A DNA stretch of 64,000 nt from Teichococcus rhizosphaerae (GTDB lineage Bacteria > Pseudomonadota > Alphaproteobacteria > Acetobacterales > Acetobacteraceae), in contig NZ_PDNU01000021.1 of NCBI RefSeq assembly GCF_002631185.1, forward strand, positions 60,657 to 124,656, in the 5' to 3' direction. The notes beneath the pieces were generated by a model. That model was not told where the DNA came from. It searched no databases and saw nothing but the letters and a program-made list of their open reading frames with translations. Positions within the stretch are counted from its first letter, which is position 1, and each line of letters starts with the position of its first letter. Made by a program: the position numbers and the translations under genes. Below are positions 57,074 to 64,000 of the stretch, piece after piece.

Positions 57074-58738
57074 ATGGCCCCGCCGCCCATGCCGCCACGC
57101 CCCGCCTCCCCCCGCGCCCCCGCCTCCGCTTCGGCATCCGCTCCCTTCCAGGCCGCCGCCACCGCCACTCCGGCCGCGAACGCGCGCGCCGCCTGGCTGC
57201 CGCGCGCGCTGGCGCTGCTGCCGGCGCTGGGCTTCCTGATCATCGTGCTGGCGCCGCCGCTGAACCACGACGTGGCGGCGGTGCTGGACTTCTCCGCGCG
57301 GATGCTGGCGGGCGAGCGGCTCTACACGGGGCTGGTCGATGTCAACCCGCCGCTGATCTTCCTGCTCAACCTGCCCGCCGCCTGGCTCGCCGCGCACACG
57401 CCGCTCGATGGGCCACGGGCCCTGCTGCTCGGCCTGCTGCTGCTCTGCGCGGGCGTGCTGGCGCTGTGCCGCGCACTGGGCCATGCGGAGGGCGCGCGGC
57501 CCGCGGGCGCGGCGGAGCGGGCGGTGACGGGCGCCGCGCTGCCGCTGCTGCTGCTCGCCGCCGGCTATGATTTCGGCCAGCGCGAGCACATCATGGCGGT
57601 GGCGGCGCTGCCCTATCTCGTGCTGGCCGAGCGCCGCATCGGCGGCGCCGCGACGCCCTGGCGGCTGGCCGCGCCGGCGGTGCTGCTGGCGGCGCTGGGC
57701 TTCGCGCTGAAGCCGCACTTCCTGGCCGCCCCCGCTTTGGTGGAGGCGGTGGTGCTGGGCGCGGGCCTGGCGCGCGGGCGCGGCGCGGCCGTGCTGCGCG
57801 ACCCGGTGCCCTGGGCCATGGCCGGCCTCTGGGCGCTCTACCTCGCCGCCATCCCGGTGTTCTTTCCGGACTATCTCGGCCATGTCGTGCCGCTGGTCTG
57901 GCAATGGTATGTGGGGCTGGACGGCGCCCCCTGGTGGCGCGTGCTGCTGACGCCCGTGCTGGGCAGCGGCGCGCTGTTCGTGCTGGGGCTCGCGGCACTG
58001 GTGCCGGCGGCCATGCGGCGGGCGCCGCTGGGCTGGCTGCCGGCGCTGCTGCTGGCCGCCGCCGCCGGCGGGCTGCTCGCCGCGCTGGTGCAGCACAAGG
58101 GCTGGAGCTACCACCTGGTGCCGGTCTGGCTCTGGGGCGGCTGGGCCTGCGCCCTGCTGCTCGGCCGCGGCGCCGATGCGCTGCTGCCCGCAGCCCCCGC
58201 CCGCCGCGCCGCGCCGCTGCTGGCGGCGGGCGCCGCCTTCGCCCTCGCGCTGCTCGCCCTGCGCGGCGACCAGTCGCCCTGGATCCAGTTCCGCTTCGCC
58301 GCCGGCCCGCCGGGCCAGCTCACCGAATGGCTGGAGCGGGAGGCGGGGGATTCGCGGGTGCTGGTGCTCTCGCCGGACATCGCGCCGGCCTACCCCGCCA
58401 TCAACTACGCGGGCGCGCGCTCCATCCTGCCCTTCATGAGCCTGTGGCTGCTGCAATCCACCTACCAGCGATGCCCGGAGAGCGGCGCCCGCTACCGCGC
58501 GGCCTGGGAGATGAGCCGGGCCGAGTTCACCGTCTTCCGCACCGTGGCCGAGCGGCTGGCGCGGACGCCGCCGGCGGCGGTGCTGGTCTCGCGCTACACC
58601 GGCATGCCCGCCTGCGGTGGCGCGCCGTTCGATTTCATCGCCTATTTCCGCCGCCACCCGCTGTTCGAAAGCGCCTGGGCGCAGTACCGGAACTGGGGTG
58701 AAATCGACGGCTACCAGCTGTTCGTCCGGGAGGAATGA
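57074..58738 (+). CDS. Polytopic membrane protein, GT-C (ArnT/PMT-like) type
   Basis: A 554-residue protein with around ten TM segments and a 200-residue soluble C-terminus. LNHDVAAVLDFSARMLAGE and YTGLVDVNPPLIF early in the protein fit the first periplasmic loop of GT-C enzymes that use polyprenyl-phosphate sugars. It is divergent from the methyltransferase, 25 bp apart, so both may share control. The acceptor is unknown, and the GT-C assignment is by topology and the NPP motif. Confidence 0.65.
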   Translation: MAPPPMPPRPASPRAPASASASAPFQAAATATPAANARAAWLPRALALLPALGFLIIVLAPPLNHDVAAVLDFSARMLAGERLYTGLVDVNPPLIFLLNLPAAWLAAHTPLDGPRALLLGLLLLCAGVLALCRALGHAEGARPAGAAERAVTGAALPLLLLAAGYDFGQREHIMAVAALPYLVLAERRIGGAATPWRLAAPAVLLAALGFALKPHFLAAPALVEAVVLGAGLARGRGAAVLRDPVPWAMAGLWALYLAAIPVFFPDYLGHVVPLVWQWYVGLDGAPWWRVLLTPVLGSGALFVLGLAALVPAAMRRAPLGWLPALLLAAAAGGLLAALVQHKGWSYHLVPVWLWGGWACALLLGRGADALLPAAPARRAAPLLAAGAAFALALLALRGDQSPWIQFRFAAGPPGQLTEWLEREAGDSRVLVLSPDIAPAYPAINYAGARSILPFMSLWLLQSTYQRCPESGARYRAAWEMSRAEFTVFRTVAERLARTPPAAVLVSRYTGMPACGGAPFDFIAYFRRHPLFESAWAQYRNWGEIDGYQLFVREE

Positions 58739-59571
58739 TGCCCTATCAGGAATTCGTCGGCCGCGCCGAGACGCGCGAGGACCGTGTCGACCCCCGTCTG
58801 GTGGAGGGGCTGGCCGCCACCCTGTCCCGCCCCCTGCCGCAGGGGGCGGAGGGCGACCTGCCGCCGCTGTGGCACTGGATGCTGTTCCAGGACTGGAAGC
58901 CGGCCGACGGGCTGGGGCCGGACGGCCACCCGAAGCGCGGCGGCTTCCTGCCCCCGGTGCACCATCTGGAGCGCCGCATGTGGGCGGGCGGGCGCGTCGC
59001 CTTCCAGGGTGGCCTGCGCAGCGGCGACGCGGTGCGCCGCACCAGCACCATCCTCTCGGTCGAGAGCAAGACGGGCGGCAGCGGCGAGCTGGTCTTCGTC
59101 ACCGTGCGCCACGTTCTGGAGGGGCCGCGCGGCCCGGTGCTGGAGGAGGAGCAGGACATCGTCTATCGCGGCGCCGGCGGCGCGGCGGTGAAGGCGGCCC
59201 CCCCGGCGCCGCGCTGGGAGGATGCCGCCAGCGCCGTGGTGATGCCGGACCCGGTGCTGCTGTTCCGCTATTCGGCGCTGACCGGCAACGGCCACCGCAT
59301 CCACTACGACCACCCCTATGTGACGCAGGTGGAGGGCTATCCCGGCCTCGTGGTGCACGGGCCGCTGCAGGCCACCTGGCTGGCGCAGCACGCGCTGGAC
59401 ATCTCGGCCCCCGGCGCCCGGCTGGCGGCCTTCCGCTACCGCGGCCAGCGGCCGGCGATCGGCGGCCATCCGCTCACCCTGCTCGGCCGCCGCGCGGAAG
59501 GGCGCATCCTGCTCGAAACCCGTGACCCGCAGGGCGCCACCTGCCAGGTGGCCGAGGCCACCCTTGTCTGA
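58738..59571 (+). CDS. FAS1-like/MaoC dehydratase-domain protein
   Basis: A 277-residue protein with an N-terminal FAS1-like dehydratase region and a C-terminal MaoC hot-dog part (GNGHRIHYDHPYVTQVEGYP, VVHGPLQATWLAQ). The pattern fits mesaconyl-C4-CoA hydratase/HTD2-type enzymes hydrating enoyl-CoA or itaconyl-like thioesters. ATG 58738 is preferred over 58735 because GGGAGG then lies 4 nt upstream. It overlaps the stop of the gene before. Confidence 0.8.
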   Translation: MPYQEFVGRAETREDRVDPRLVEGLAATLSRPLPQGAEGDLPPLWHWMLFQDWKPADGLGPDGHPKRGGFLPPVHHLERRMWAGGRVAFQGGLRSGDAVRRTSTILSVESKTGGSGELVFVTVRHVLEGPRGPVLEEEQDIVYRGAGGAAVKAAPPAPRWEDAASAVVMPDPVLLFRYSALTGNGHRIHYDHPYVTQVEGYPGLVVHGPLQATWLAQHALDISAPGARLAAFRYRGQRPAIGGHPLTLLGRRAEGRILLETRDPQGATCQVAEATLV

Positions 59572-60595
59572 CCGACAACCCCTCGCCGGGGCGTCCGCGC
59601 CCCGGCCAGCCTCCTCCCCCGGGGCGCCCGTGCTCCGGCCAGCTTCCTCCTCCGGGGCGCCGCCCCGGCCGGTGCTGGACGACGCGGTGCGCGGCATTGG
59701 CTTCATCGCGCTGGGCTACGTCATCGTCTCCTGCGCCGACGCGGCGGTGAAATGGGCGCTGCCCCAGGTGGGGCCCGCCGCCGCCATGATCTGGCGCGGG
59801 GTGTTCGGCGCCATCGCCATCGCCCTGCTGGCGCGCGGGGCGCCGCTGCGGCCGGTGAACCGGCGGCTGATCGGCGGGCGCAGCCTGCTGCACTGCGCCG
59901 TCACCCTGATCTTCTACATCGCCTGGGCGCGGGCGATGCCGCTGGCCGACACCTATGCCGTCGCCGCCGTCGCGCCGCTGCTGATGACGCTGCTGGCCAT
60001 CCCGCTGCTGGGCGAGACGGTGGGCTGGCGGCGCTGGACCAGCACGGGGGTGGGCTTCCTCGGCGTGCTGGTGATGCTGCAGCCGGGCGGCGCGCTGTGG
60101 CGCTGGGAAGCGGCGATGCTGCTGGCCGGCATGGGCTTCCTGGCGCTGACGCGGATCTGGACGCGGCTGCTGACCCGCACCGACAGCCCCGCCACCATCG
60201 CCTTCTGGCTGCTGCTGACGCACATCCCGGTGGGGCTGGCGCTGCTGCCCTTCTTTCCGCCGCCGGCGCTGCTGCCGGACACGCGCACCGTGCTGGCGCT
60301 GGTGTTCCTGGGCCTGGCCAACGGGGCGGCGCATTTCCTGTTCGCCCGCGCCTTCGCCCTCGCCCCCGTCTCGGTGCTGGCGCCCTTCGAGTACACCACC
60401 CTGGTCTGGGGCCTGCTTCTGGGGCTGGCCGTCTGGGGCGAGTTCCCGGCCGCCGCCACGCTGGCGGGGGCGTGCATCGTCATCGCCGCCGGGCTGTACA
60501 ACCTCCACCGCGAGCGGGTGCGGGCGCGGGAAGCGCGCCGGGTGGCGCGGCTGGACGCCGCCGGCGCGGCCGCCCGCATGGAGGCCGCGCGCTGA
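59564..60595 (+). CDS. EamA-family transporter (10 TM), first of a pair
   Basis: A protein of about 343 residues with two EamA domains and a proline-rich N-terminal tail. The start is uncertain: TTG 59564 (coupled to the upstream stop) or GTG 59522. It includes LGYVIVSCADAAVKWALPQV and MLLAGMGFLALTRIWTRLL. Export of small metabolites is typical. The next EamA gene overlaps by 1 bp (TGATG). Confidence 0.8.
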   Translation: MSDRQPLAGASAPRPASSPGAPVLRPASSSGAPPRPVLDDAVRGIGFIALGYVIVSCADAAVKWALPQVGPAAAMIWRGVFGAIAIALLARGAPLRPVNRRLIGGRSLLHCAVTLIFYIAWARAMPLADTYAVAAVAPLLMTLLAIPLLGETVGWRRWTSTGVGFLGVLVMLQPGGALWRWEAAMLLAGMGFLALTRIWTRLLTRTDSPATIAFWLLLTHIPVGLALLPFFPPPALLPDTRTVLALVFLGLANGAAHFLFARAFALAPVSVLAPFEYTTLVWGLLLGLAVWGEFPAAATLAGACIVIAAGLYNLHRERVRAREARRVARLDAAGAAARMEAAR

Positions 60596-61500
60596 TGCCG
60601 CTGCGCCACGACGTGCGCCGCGGCGCGCTGATGATGCTGGGCGCCACCGCGCTGTTCACCGTCATGGGCGCGCTGGTCAAGGCGCTCGGCGACCGCATCC
60701 CGTTTCCGGAGCTGATGTTCTTCCGCAACGCGCTGGCCCTGCCGGTGGTGCTGCTGATCGGGCTGCGGCGGCATGTCACGCTGCGCACCCGGCGCTTTCC
60801 CGGCCATGTGGCCCGCGCGCTGACCGGCACGGCGGCGATGAGCTGCTCCTTCTTCTCGCTCACCGTGCTGCCGCTGGCCGAGCAGACGGCGCTGACCTAC
60901 TCGACGCCGCTCTTCGTCACCATCCTGTCCATCCCCTTCCTGGGGGAGCGTCCGGGCATCCACCGCTGGGGCGCGGTGATCGCGGGCTTCATCGGCATCC
61001 TGGTCATCGCGGTGGGGCAGGGGGCCTTCGGGGCGGGGCACGCGGCGCCGCCGGGCATGCCGGAATGGGTCCTCTGGGCCGGCTTCGCCGCCGCCGCCGT
61101 GCACGGGCTGTTCTCGGGCCTCACCACCATGCTGGTGCGCCAGCTTTCCGGCACCGAGAGCAGCGCCACCATCGTGCTGTGGCAGTCGCTGCTGATGACC
61201 GGCTTCAGCCTGCTGGCGCTGCCCTTCGTGTGGGTGACGCCGACGCTGGCCGACCTGCCGCTGCTGCTCGGCATCGGGCTGCTGGGCGGGCTGGCGCAGG
61301 TGCTGCTGACCGAGGCCTATGCCAGCGCGCAGGTTTCCTCGCTCGGCCCCTATTCCTACACCGCCCTGGTCTGGGCGATGCTGCTCGGCTGGGTGGTGTG
61401 GGGCCATGTGCCCGGCCCCGCCATGCTGGCCGGCTCGGCGCTGATCGTCGCCGCCGGGCTCTACATCCTTCACCGCGAGATGAAGCGGAGGCGCGCATGA
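60595..61500 (+). CDS. EamA-family transporter (10 TM), second of a pair
   Basis: A 301-residue protein with two EamA repeats (LMMLGATALFTVMGALVKAL, then the second from VLWAGFAAAAVHGL). It is a paralogue of the preceding protein, with similar ends (SYTALVWAMLLGWVVWG against EYTTLVWGLLLGLAVWG). The start is directly coupled to the upstream stop and its own stop overlaps the next gene by 4 bp. The substrate is unknown. Confidence 0.87.
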   Translation: MPLRHDVRRGALMMLGATALFTVMGALVKALGDRIPFPELMFFRNALALPVVLLIGLRRHVTLRTRRFPGHVARALTGTAAMSCSFFSLTVLPLAEQTALTYSTPLFVTILSIPFLGERPGIHRWGAVIAGFIGILVIAVGQGAFGAGHAAPPGMPEWVLWAGFAAAAVHGLFSGLTTMLVRQLSGTESSATIVLWQSLLMTGFSLLALPFVWVTPTLADLPLLLGIGLLGGLAQVLLTEAYASAQVSSLGPYSYTALVWAMLLGWVVWGHVPGPAMLAGSALIVAAGLYILHREMKRRRA

Positions 61501-62384
61501 GCATTCCCTTCCTGAAGCACGACCCGCTGCCCACCGGGGCGGTGGAGGAGCTGGGCCGCTTCGGCGGCACCCGGCTGCGCCGCATCCGCTGCGGCAATCC
61601 GGGGCCCTTCACCTTCCTCGGCACCAACACCTACCTGATCGGCGAGGGGGCGGTGGCGGTGCTCGACCCGGGGCCGGAGGACGCGGCGCACCACGCCGCC
61701 ATCCTCCAGGCCCTGGACGGCGAGCGGATCAGCCACATCCTGGTCAGCCACACCCACCGCGACCATTCGCCGGGCGCCGCGGCGCTGAAGGCGGCGAGCG
61801 GCGCGCCCAGCCTTGGCTTCGGCCCGCACCTGACGCCGCCCGAGGCCGGCGGCGAGGGGGCGGACCATGCCTTCGACCCCGAGACCCGCCTGGCCGATGG
61901 CGACGCGGTGGAAGGGGATGGCTGGCGCCTCTCGGCCCTGCACACGCCGGGGCACTGCGCCAACCATCTCTGCTTCGCGCTGGAGGGCGGCGGCGTGCTG
62001 TTCTCGGCCGACCACGTGATGAGCTGGTCCACCAGCGTGGTCAGCCCGCCGGATGGCGACATGGCGGCCTACATGGCCGGCCTCGCGCGGCTGGCGGCGC
62101 GGGACGAGGCGCTGTTCCTGCCCGGCCACGGCGCGCCGCTGCCCGAGCCCGCGCCCTTCACCCGCGCCCTGCTGGCGCACCGCCAGGCGCGCGAGGACGC
62201 GCTGCGCGAGGCGCTGCGCGGCGGCCCGGCCACCGTGGCGGCGCTGGTGCCGCGGCTCTACGGCGCGCTCGACCCCCGGCTGGTGCCGGCCGCCGGGCGC
62301 AGCCTGCTCGCGCATCTGCGCAAGCTGGAGGCGGAAGGGCTGGCGCGGCACCAGGCGGCCAGCGACGTCTGGGCCGCCACCTGA
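61497..62384 (+). CDS. Metallo-beta-lactamase-fold hydrolase (LACTB2-like)
   Basis: A 295-residue MBL-fold protein with HTHRDH at residues 85-90, and the later HTPGHCANH, FSADHVMSW and FLPGHG ligands. The C-terminal winged-helix-like extension (LRKLEAEGLARH) is that of the LACTB2/ribonuclease-like or hydroxyacylglutathione-type group. Activity on thioesters or RNA is possible. It is last in the five-gene plus operon starting at 57074. Confidence 0.85.
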   Translation: MSIPFLKHDPLPTGAVEELGRFGGTRLRRIRCGNPGPFTFLGTNTYLIGEGAVAVLDPGPEDAAHHAAILQALDGERISHILVSHTHRDHSPGAAALKAASGAPSLGFGPHLTPPEAGGEGADHAFDPETRLADGDAVEGDGWRLSALHTPGHCANHLCFALEGGGVLFSADHVMSWSTSVVSPPDGDMAAYMAGLARLAARDEALFLPGHGAPLPEPAPFTRALLAHRQAREDALREALRGGPATVAALVPRLYGALDPRLVPAAGRSLLAHLRKLEAEGLARHQAASDVWAAT

Positions 62385-62667
62385 GCGGCGGCCCGGCACG
62401 CCCCGCGGCCCTTGGCCTCCCCCGCCCGCCCGGGCCTCGCCCCGGGCCTCTCCCCGGATGTCCCAGCCTCGGACACGAAGTCCGAGACCGGGACGCTGGG
62501 CCTGGAACCGGGAAGGCTGAGACCGGGTGGCGGGGGCGAGCGGGCTGGAACTGGGGCCCGGAACGGGAAGCCTGTAACACCGCTGCGCGCAGGCGGGGCG
62601 GCTCTTGCAACCCGGCCGGCGCCGTTTCATTCCTCGGCCTGCGATCCGCTCCGGGAGGAACCCGTCC
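62385..62667. other. Intergenic region with a hairpin
   Basis: A GC-rich gap after the MBL gene. CTCGGAC at 62468-62474 pairs with GTCCGAG at 62480-62486 (7 pairs, loop ACGAA), which may be a terminator core without a T-tract. Near 62,650 CCGGGAGGA provides the ribosome site for the next gene. No other feature seen. Confidence 0.4.
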
Positions 62668-63246
62668 ATGCCGCGCCTTGTCCTGCTGGTGGCCCTGCTG
62701 GCCCTCGTGACGGCCGTCCCGACGGGGGCGCGGGAGCCCGACCCTTCCTTCACCGTGCTGAACAACACGCCGCTGCCGGCGGCGCGGATCTTCGCCAGCC
62801 CCGTGGCGGCGCCGGACTGGGGGCATGACCGGCTGGCCGGCACGCCCCTGCCGCCCGGCGCCGCGCGCGCCATCCGCCTCGACCCGCGCGGCGGCTGCCT
62901 GATCGACCTGCGGGCGGTGCAGGCCGATGGCGCGCCGCGCGAGCTGCGCGGCATCGACACCTGCGCCACGCCGCGCGTGGTGCTGGGCCCGCCCCTGCCG
63001 CACGCGCTGCTGCTGGAGAACCGGGGGCGGCAGGCGGTGACGCTGGCCTATGTCTCGCCCGCCGGGCAGCGCGACTGGGGCATGGACCGGCTGGACGGGC
63101 GCCCCCTGCTGCCCGGCGCCACCATGCGCCTGCCGCTGCCGCCTGGGGAATGCATCTTCGACGTGCGCGCCGTGACCGGGCGCGGCGTGCCGCTCGACCG
63201 CCGCGGCCTCGACCTCTGCATCCAGCCGCGGCTGGTGCTGCCGTGA
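62668..63246 (+). CDS. Secreted repeat protein, unknown family (first of a pair)
   Basis: A 192-residue protein with a signal peptide (residues 1-21, ending PTGA). It holds two copies of a domain of about 80 residues: FTVLNNTPLPAARIFASPVA with DWGHDRLAG and GGCLIDLRAVQ, then LLLENRGRQAVTLAYVSPAG with DWGMDRLDG and GECIFDVRAV; each ends in a cysteine-containing GIDTC or GLDLC. The conserved paired cysteines suggest disulphides in a periplasmic or outer location. No known family is recognised. Confidence 0.75.
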   Translation: MPRLVLLVALLALVTAVPTGAREPDPSFTVLNNTPLPAARIFASPVAAPDWGHDRLAGTPLPPGAARAIRLDPRGGCLIDLRAVQADGAPRELRGIDTCATPRVVLGPPLPHALLLENRGRQAVTLAYVSPAGQRDWGMDRLDGRPLLPGATMRLPLPPGECIFDVRAVTGRGVPLDRRGLDLCIQPRLVLP

Positions 63247-63899
63247 GGGCGCGCCGGCGGCCTCGCCCGGCCCTGCCCTTGCTGGCGCTGCTGGCCCTGC
63301 TGGCGCCGGTTTCGGATGCGCGGGCGCTGGAGGAGCTGGATGGCTCCTTCAACCTGACCAACCGCAGCGGCCGCCCGGTCGAGCGGCTCTACGCCTCGCC
63401 GGTGAGTGCCCGGCAATGGGGCGAGAACCGGCTGGGCGCGGCGGGGCTGGCGGAGGGCGGCAGCATCGCCATCCGCATGCCGCCCACCGGCGGCTGCCGC
63501 ACCGATCTCCGCCTGGTGTTCCGCGACGGGCCGACCGAGGAGCGGCGCGACATCGACACCTGCCTGGACCGCGAGGTGGTGATCGGCACCCCGGCCCGCA
63601 CCGGCGCGCTGCGCCATGGCCCGGAGGGCGGCCCGGCGCCGGTCCAGGGCCGCCCCGGCCTTGTCCTGGTCAATGACGGCAACCGCGCCATCCGCGAGCT
63701 CTACGCCTCGCCCAGCAGCGACAACGACTGGGGCGAGGACCGGCTGGGCCGCGACACCGTGCCGCCCGGCGGCCGCGCCACGATCCGCCTGCCCGCGGGG
63801 GGCTGCGCCTATGACCTGCGCGTGGTGTGGGCCAATGGCCGCGCCGAGGAGCGGCGCGGCCTCAATCTCTGCGACAGCGCCGAGATCAGCTTCCGCTGA
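63243..63899 (+). CDS. Secreted repeat protein, unknown family (second of a pair)
   Basis: A 218-residue paralogue of the previous protein, GTG start at 63243 with a 4-bp overlap. A hydrophobic signal segment (ALPLLALLALLAPVSDARA) precedes two repeats: FNLTNRSGRPVERLYASPVS with QWGENRLG and GGCRTDLRLV, then LVLVNDGNRAIRELYASPSS with DWGEDRLG and GGCAYDLRVV. A linker (residues 110-145) separates them. The last 101 bases of the window have no gene. Confidence 0.72.
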   Translation: MRARRRPRPALPLLALLALLAPVSDARALEELDGSFNLTNRSGRPVERLYASPVSARQWGENRLGAAGLAEGGSIAIRMPPTGGCRTDLRLVFRDGPTEERRDIDTCLDREVVIGTPARTGALRHGPEGGPAPVQGRPGLVLVNDGNRAIRELYASPSSDNDWGEDRLGRDTVPPGGRATIRLPAGGCAYDLRVVWANGRAEERRGLNLCDSAEISFR

Positions 63900-64000
63900 G
63901 GCGGGTCCCGTCCGGGCGGAACCGCCCGAACCGGTCGGGATGCCCGCAGGAACAAGAGCCCGGGGCATCCGGGGCGCGCCGGGGGGAAGGGAGGATGTTC

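Noticed and set aside
1..64000. CRISPR array
   Set aside because: No set of regularly spaced identical repeats was seen; the only tandem repeat found is the three-unit one at 52629-52667.

Overview
The window looks like a high-GC alphaproteobacterial chromosome, probably Acetobacteraceae (Roseomonas-like). This is inferred from the very GC-rich right half, an ATP12 F1-ATPase chaperone, malate synthase G and overall gene style; no rRNA or tRNA is present to confirm it. A horizontally acquired element fills about positions 1 to 42,500, and ordinary chromosome follows.

Positions 1-22,040 are the backbone of an integrative and conjugative element (ICE) or integrated plasmid, nearly all on the minus strand. 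From left to right: the N-terminus of a VirD2-type relaxase (cut by the window edge), a lytic transglycosylase, DUF736, the TraF peptidase, DUF2840, a ribbon-helix-helix protein, ParA, a RepA-type initiator, an excisionase-like HTH protein, a frameshifted DUF6499/DUF2285 gene, regulators, a DUF2493 protein, a Toprim protein, a methylase/strawberry-notch helicase split by an IS3-family element, two conserved unknowns, a long ParB-like protein and the antirestriction protein ArdC. The leaders of the helicase, parB and ardC genes share a stem-loop with one compensatory base change between copies, so they may be copies of one cis-regulatory RNA. A separate nested-hairpin candidate RNA lies at 10532-10628.

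Positions 22,236-42,445 are defence cargo. On the plus strand: a DUF4143-type ATPase, then helicase, DUF4391, a type III Mod methyltransferase and a type III Res endonuclease as one tight cluster, then a SIR2-HerA pair. Convergent on the minus strand is a complete type III CBASS operon (TRIP13, two HORMA-type genes, CD-NTase, NucC). A DUF2188 gene and a divergent XRE, ImmA/IrrE, ExoI-like exonuclease operon close the element.

Positions 42,446-42,760 are an AT-richer transition where the right end of the element probably lies. No integrase is visible, so the other end and most conjugation genes should lie left of the window.

Positions 42,800-64,000 are chromosome: a sorbosone-dehydrogenase-like lipoprotein, a Bcr/CflA transporter, an amino-acid ABC binding protein, a glycosyltransferase, acylphosphatase, ATP12, MgtC, a GNAT enzyme, malate synthase G, gamma-glutamyltransferase, a polyprenyl-sugar type cluster (methyltransferase, GT2, SMR-type protein, divergent GT-C-like membrane protein), a MaoC/FAS1-like dehydratase, two EamA transporters, a metallo-beta-lactamase-fold hydrolase, and two secreted proteins built from one repeated domain that I cannot name.
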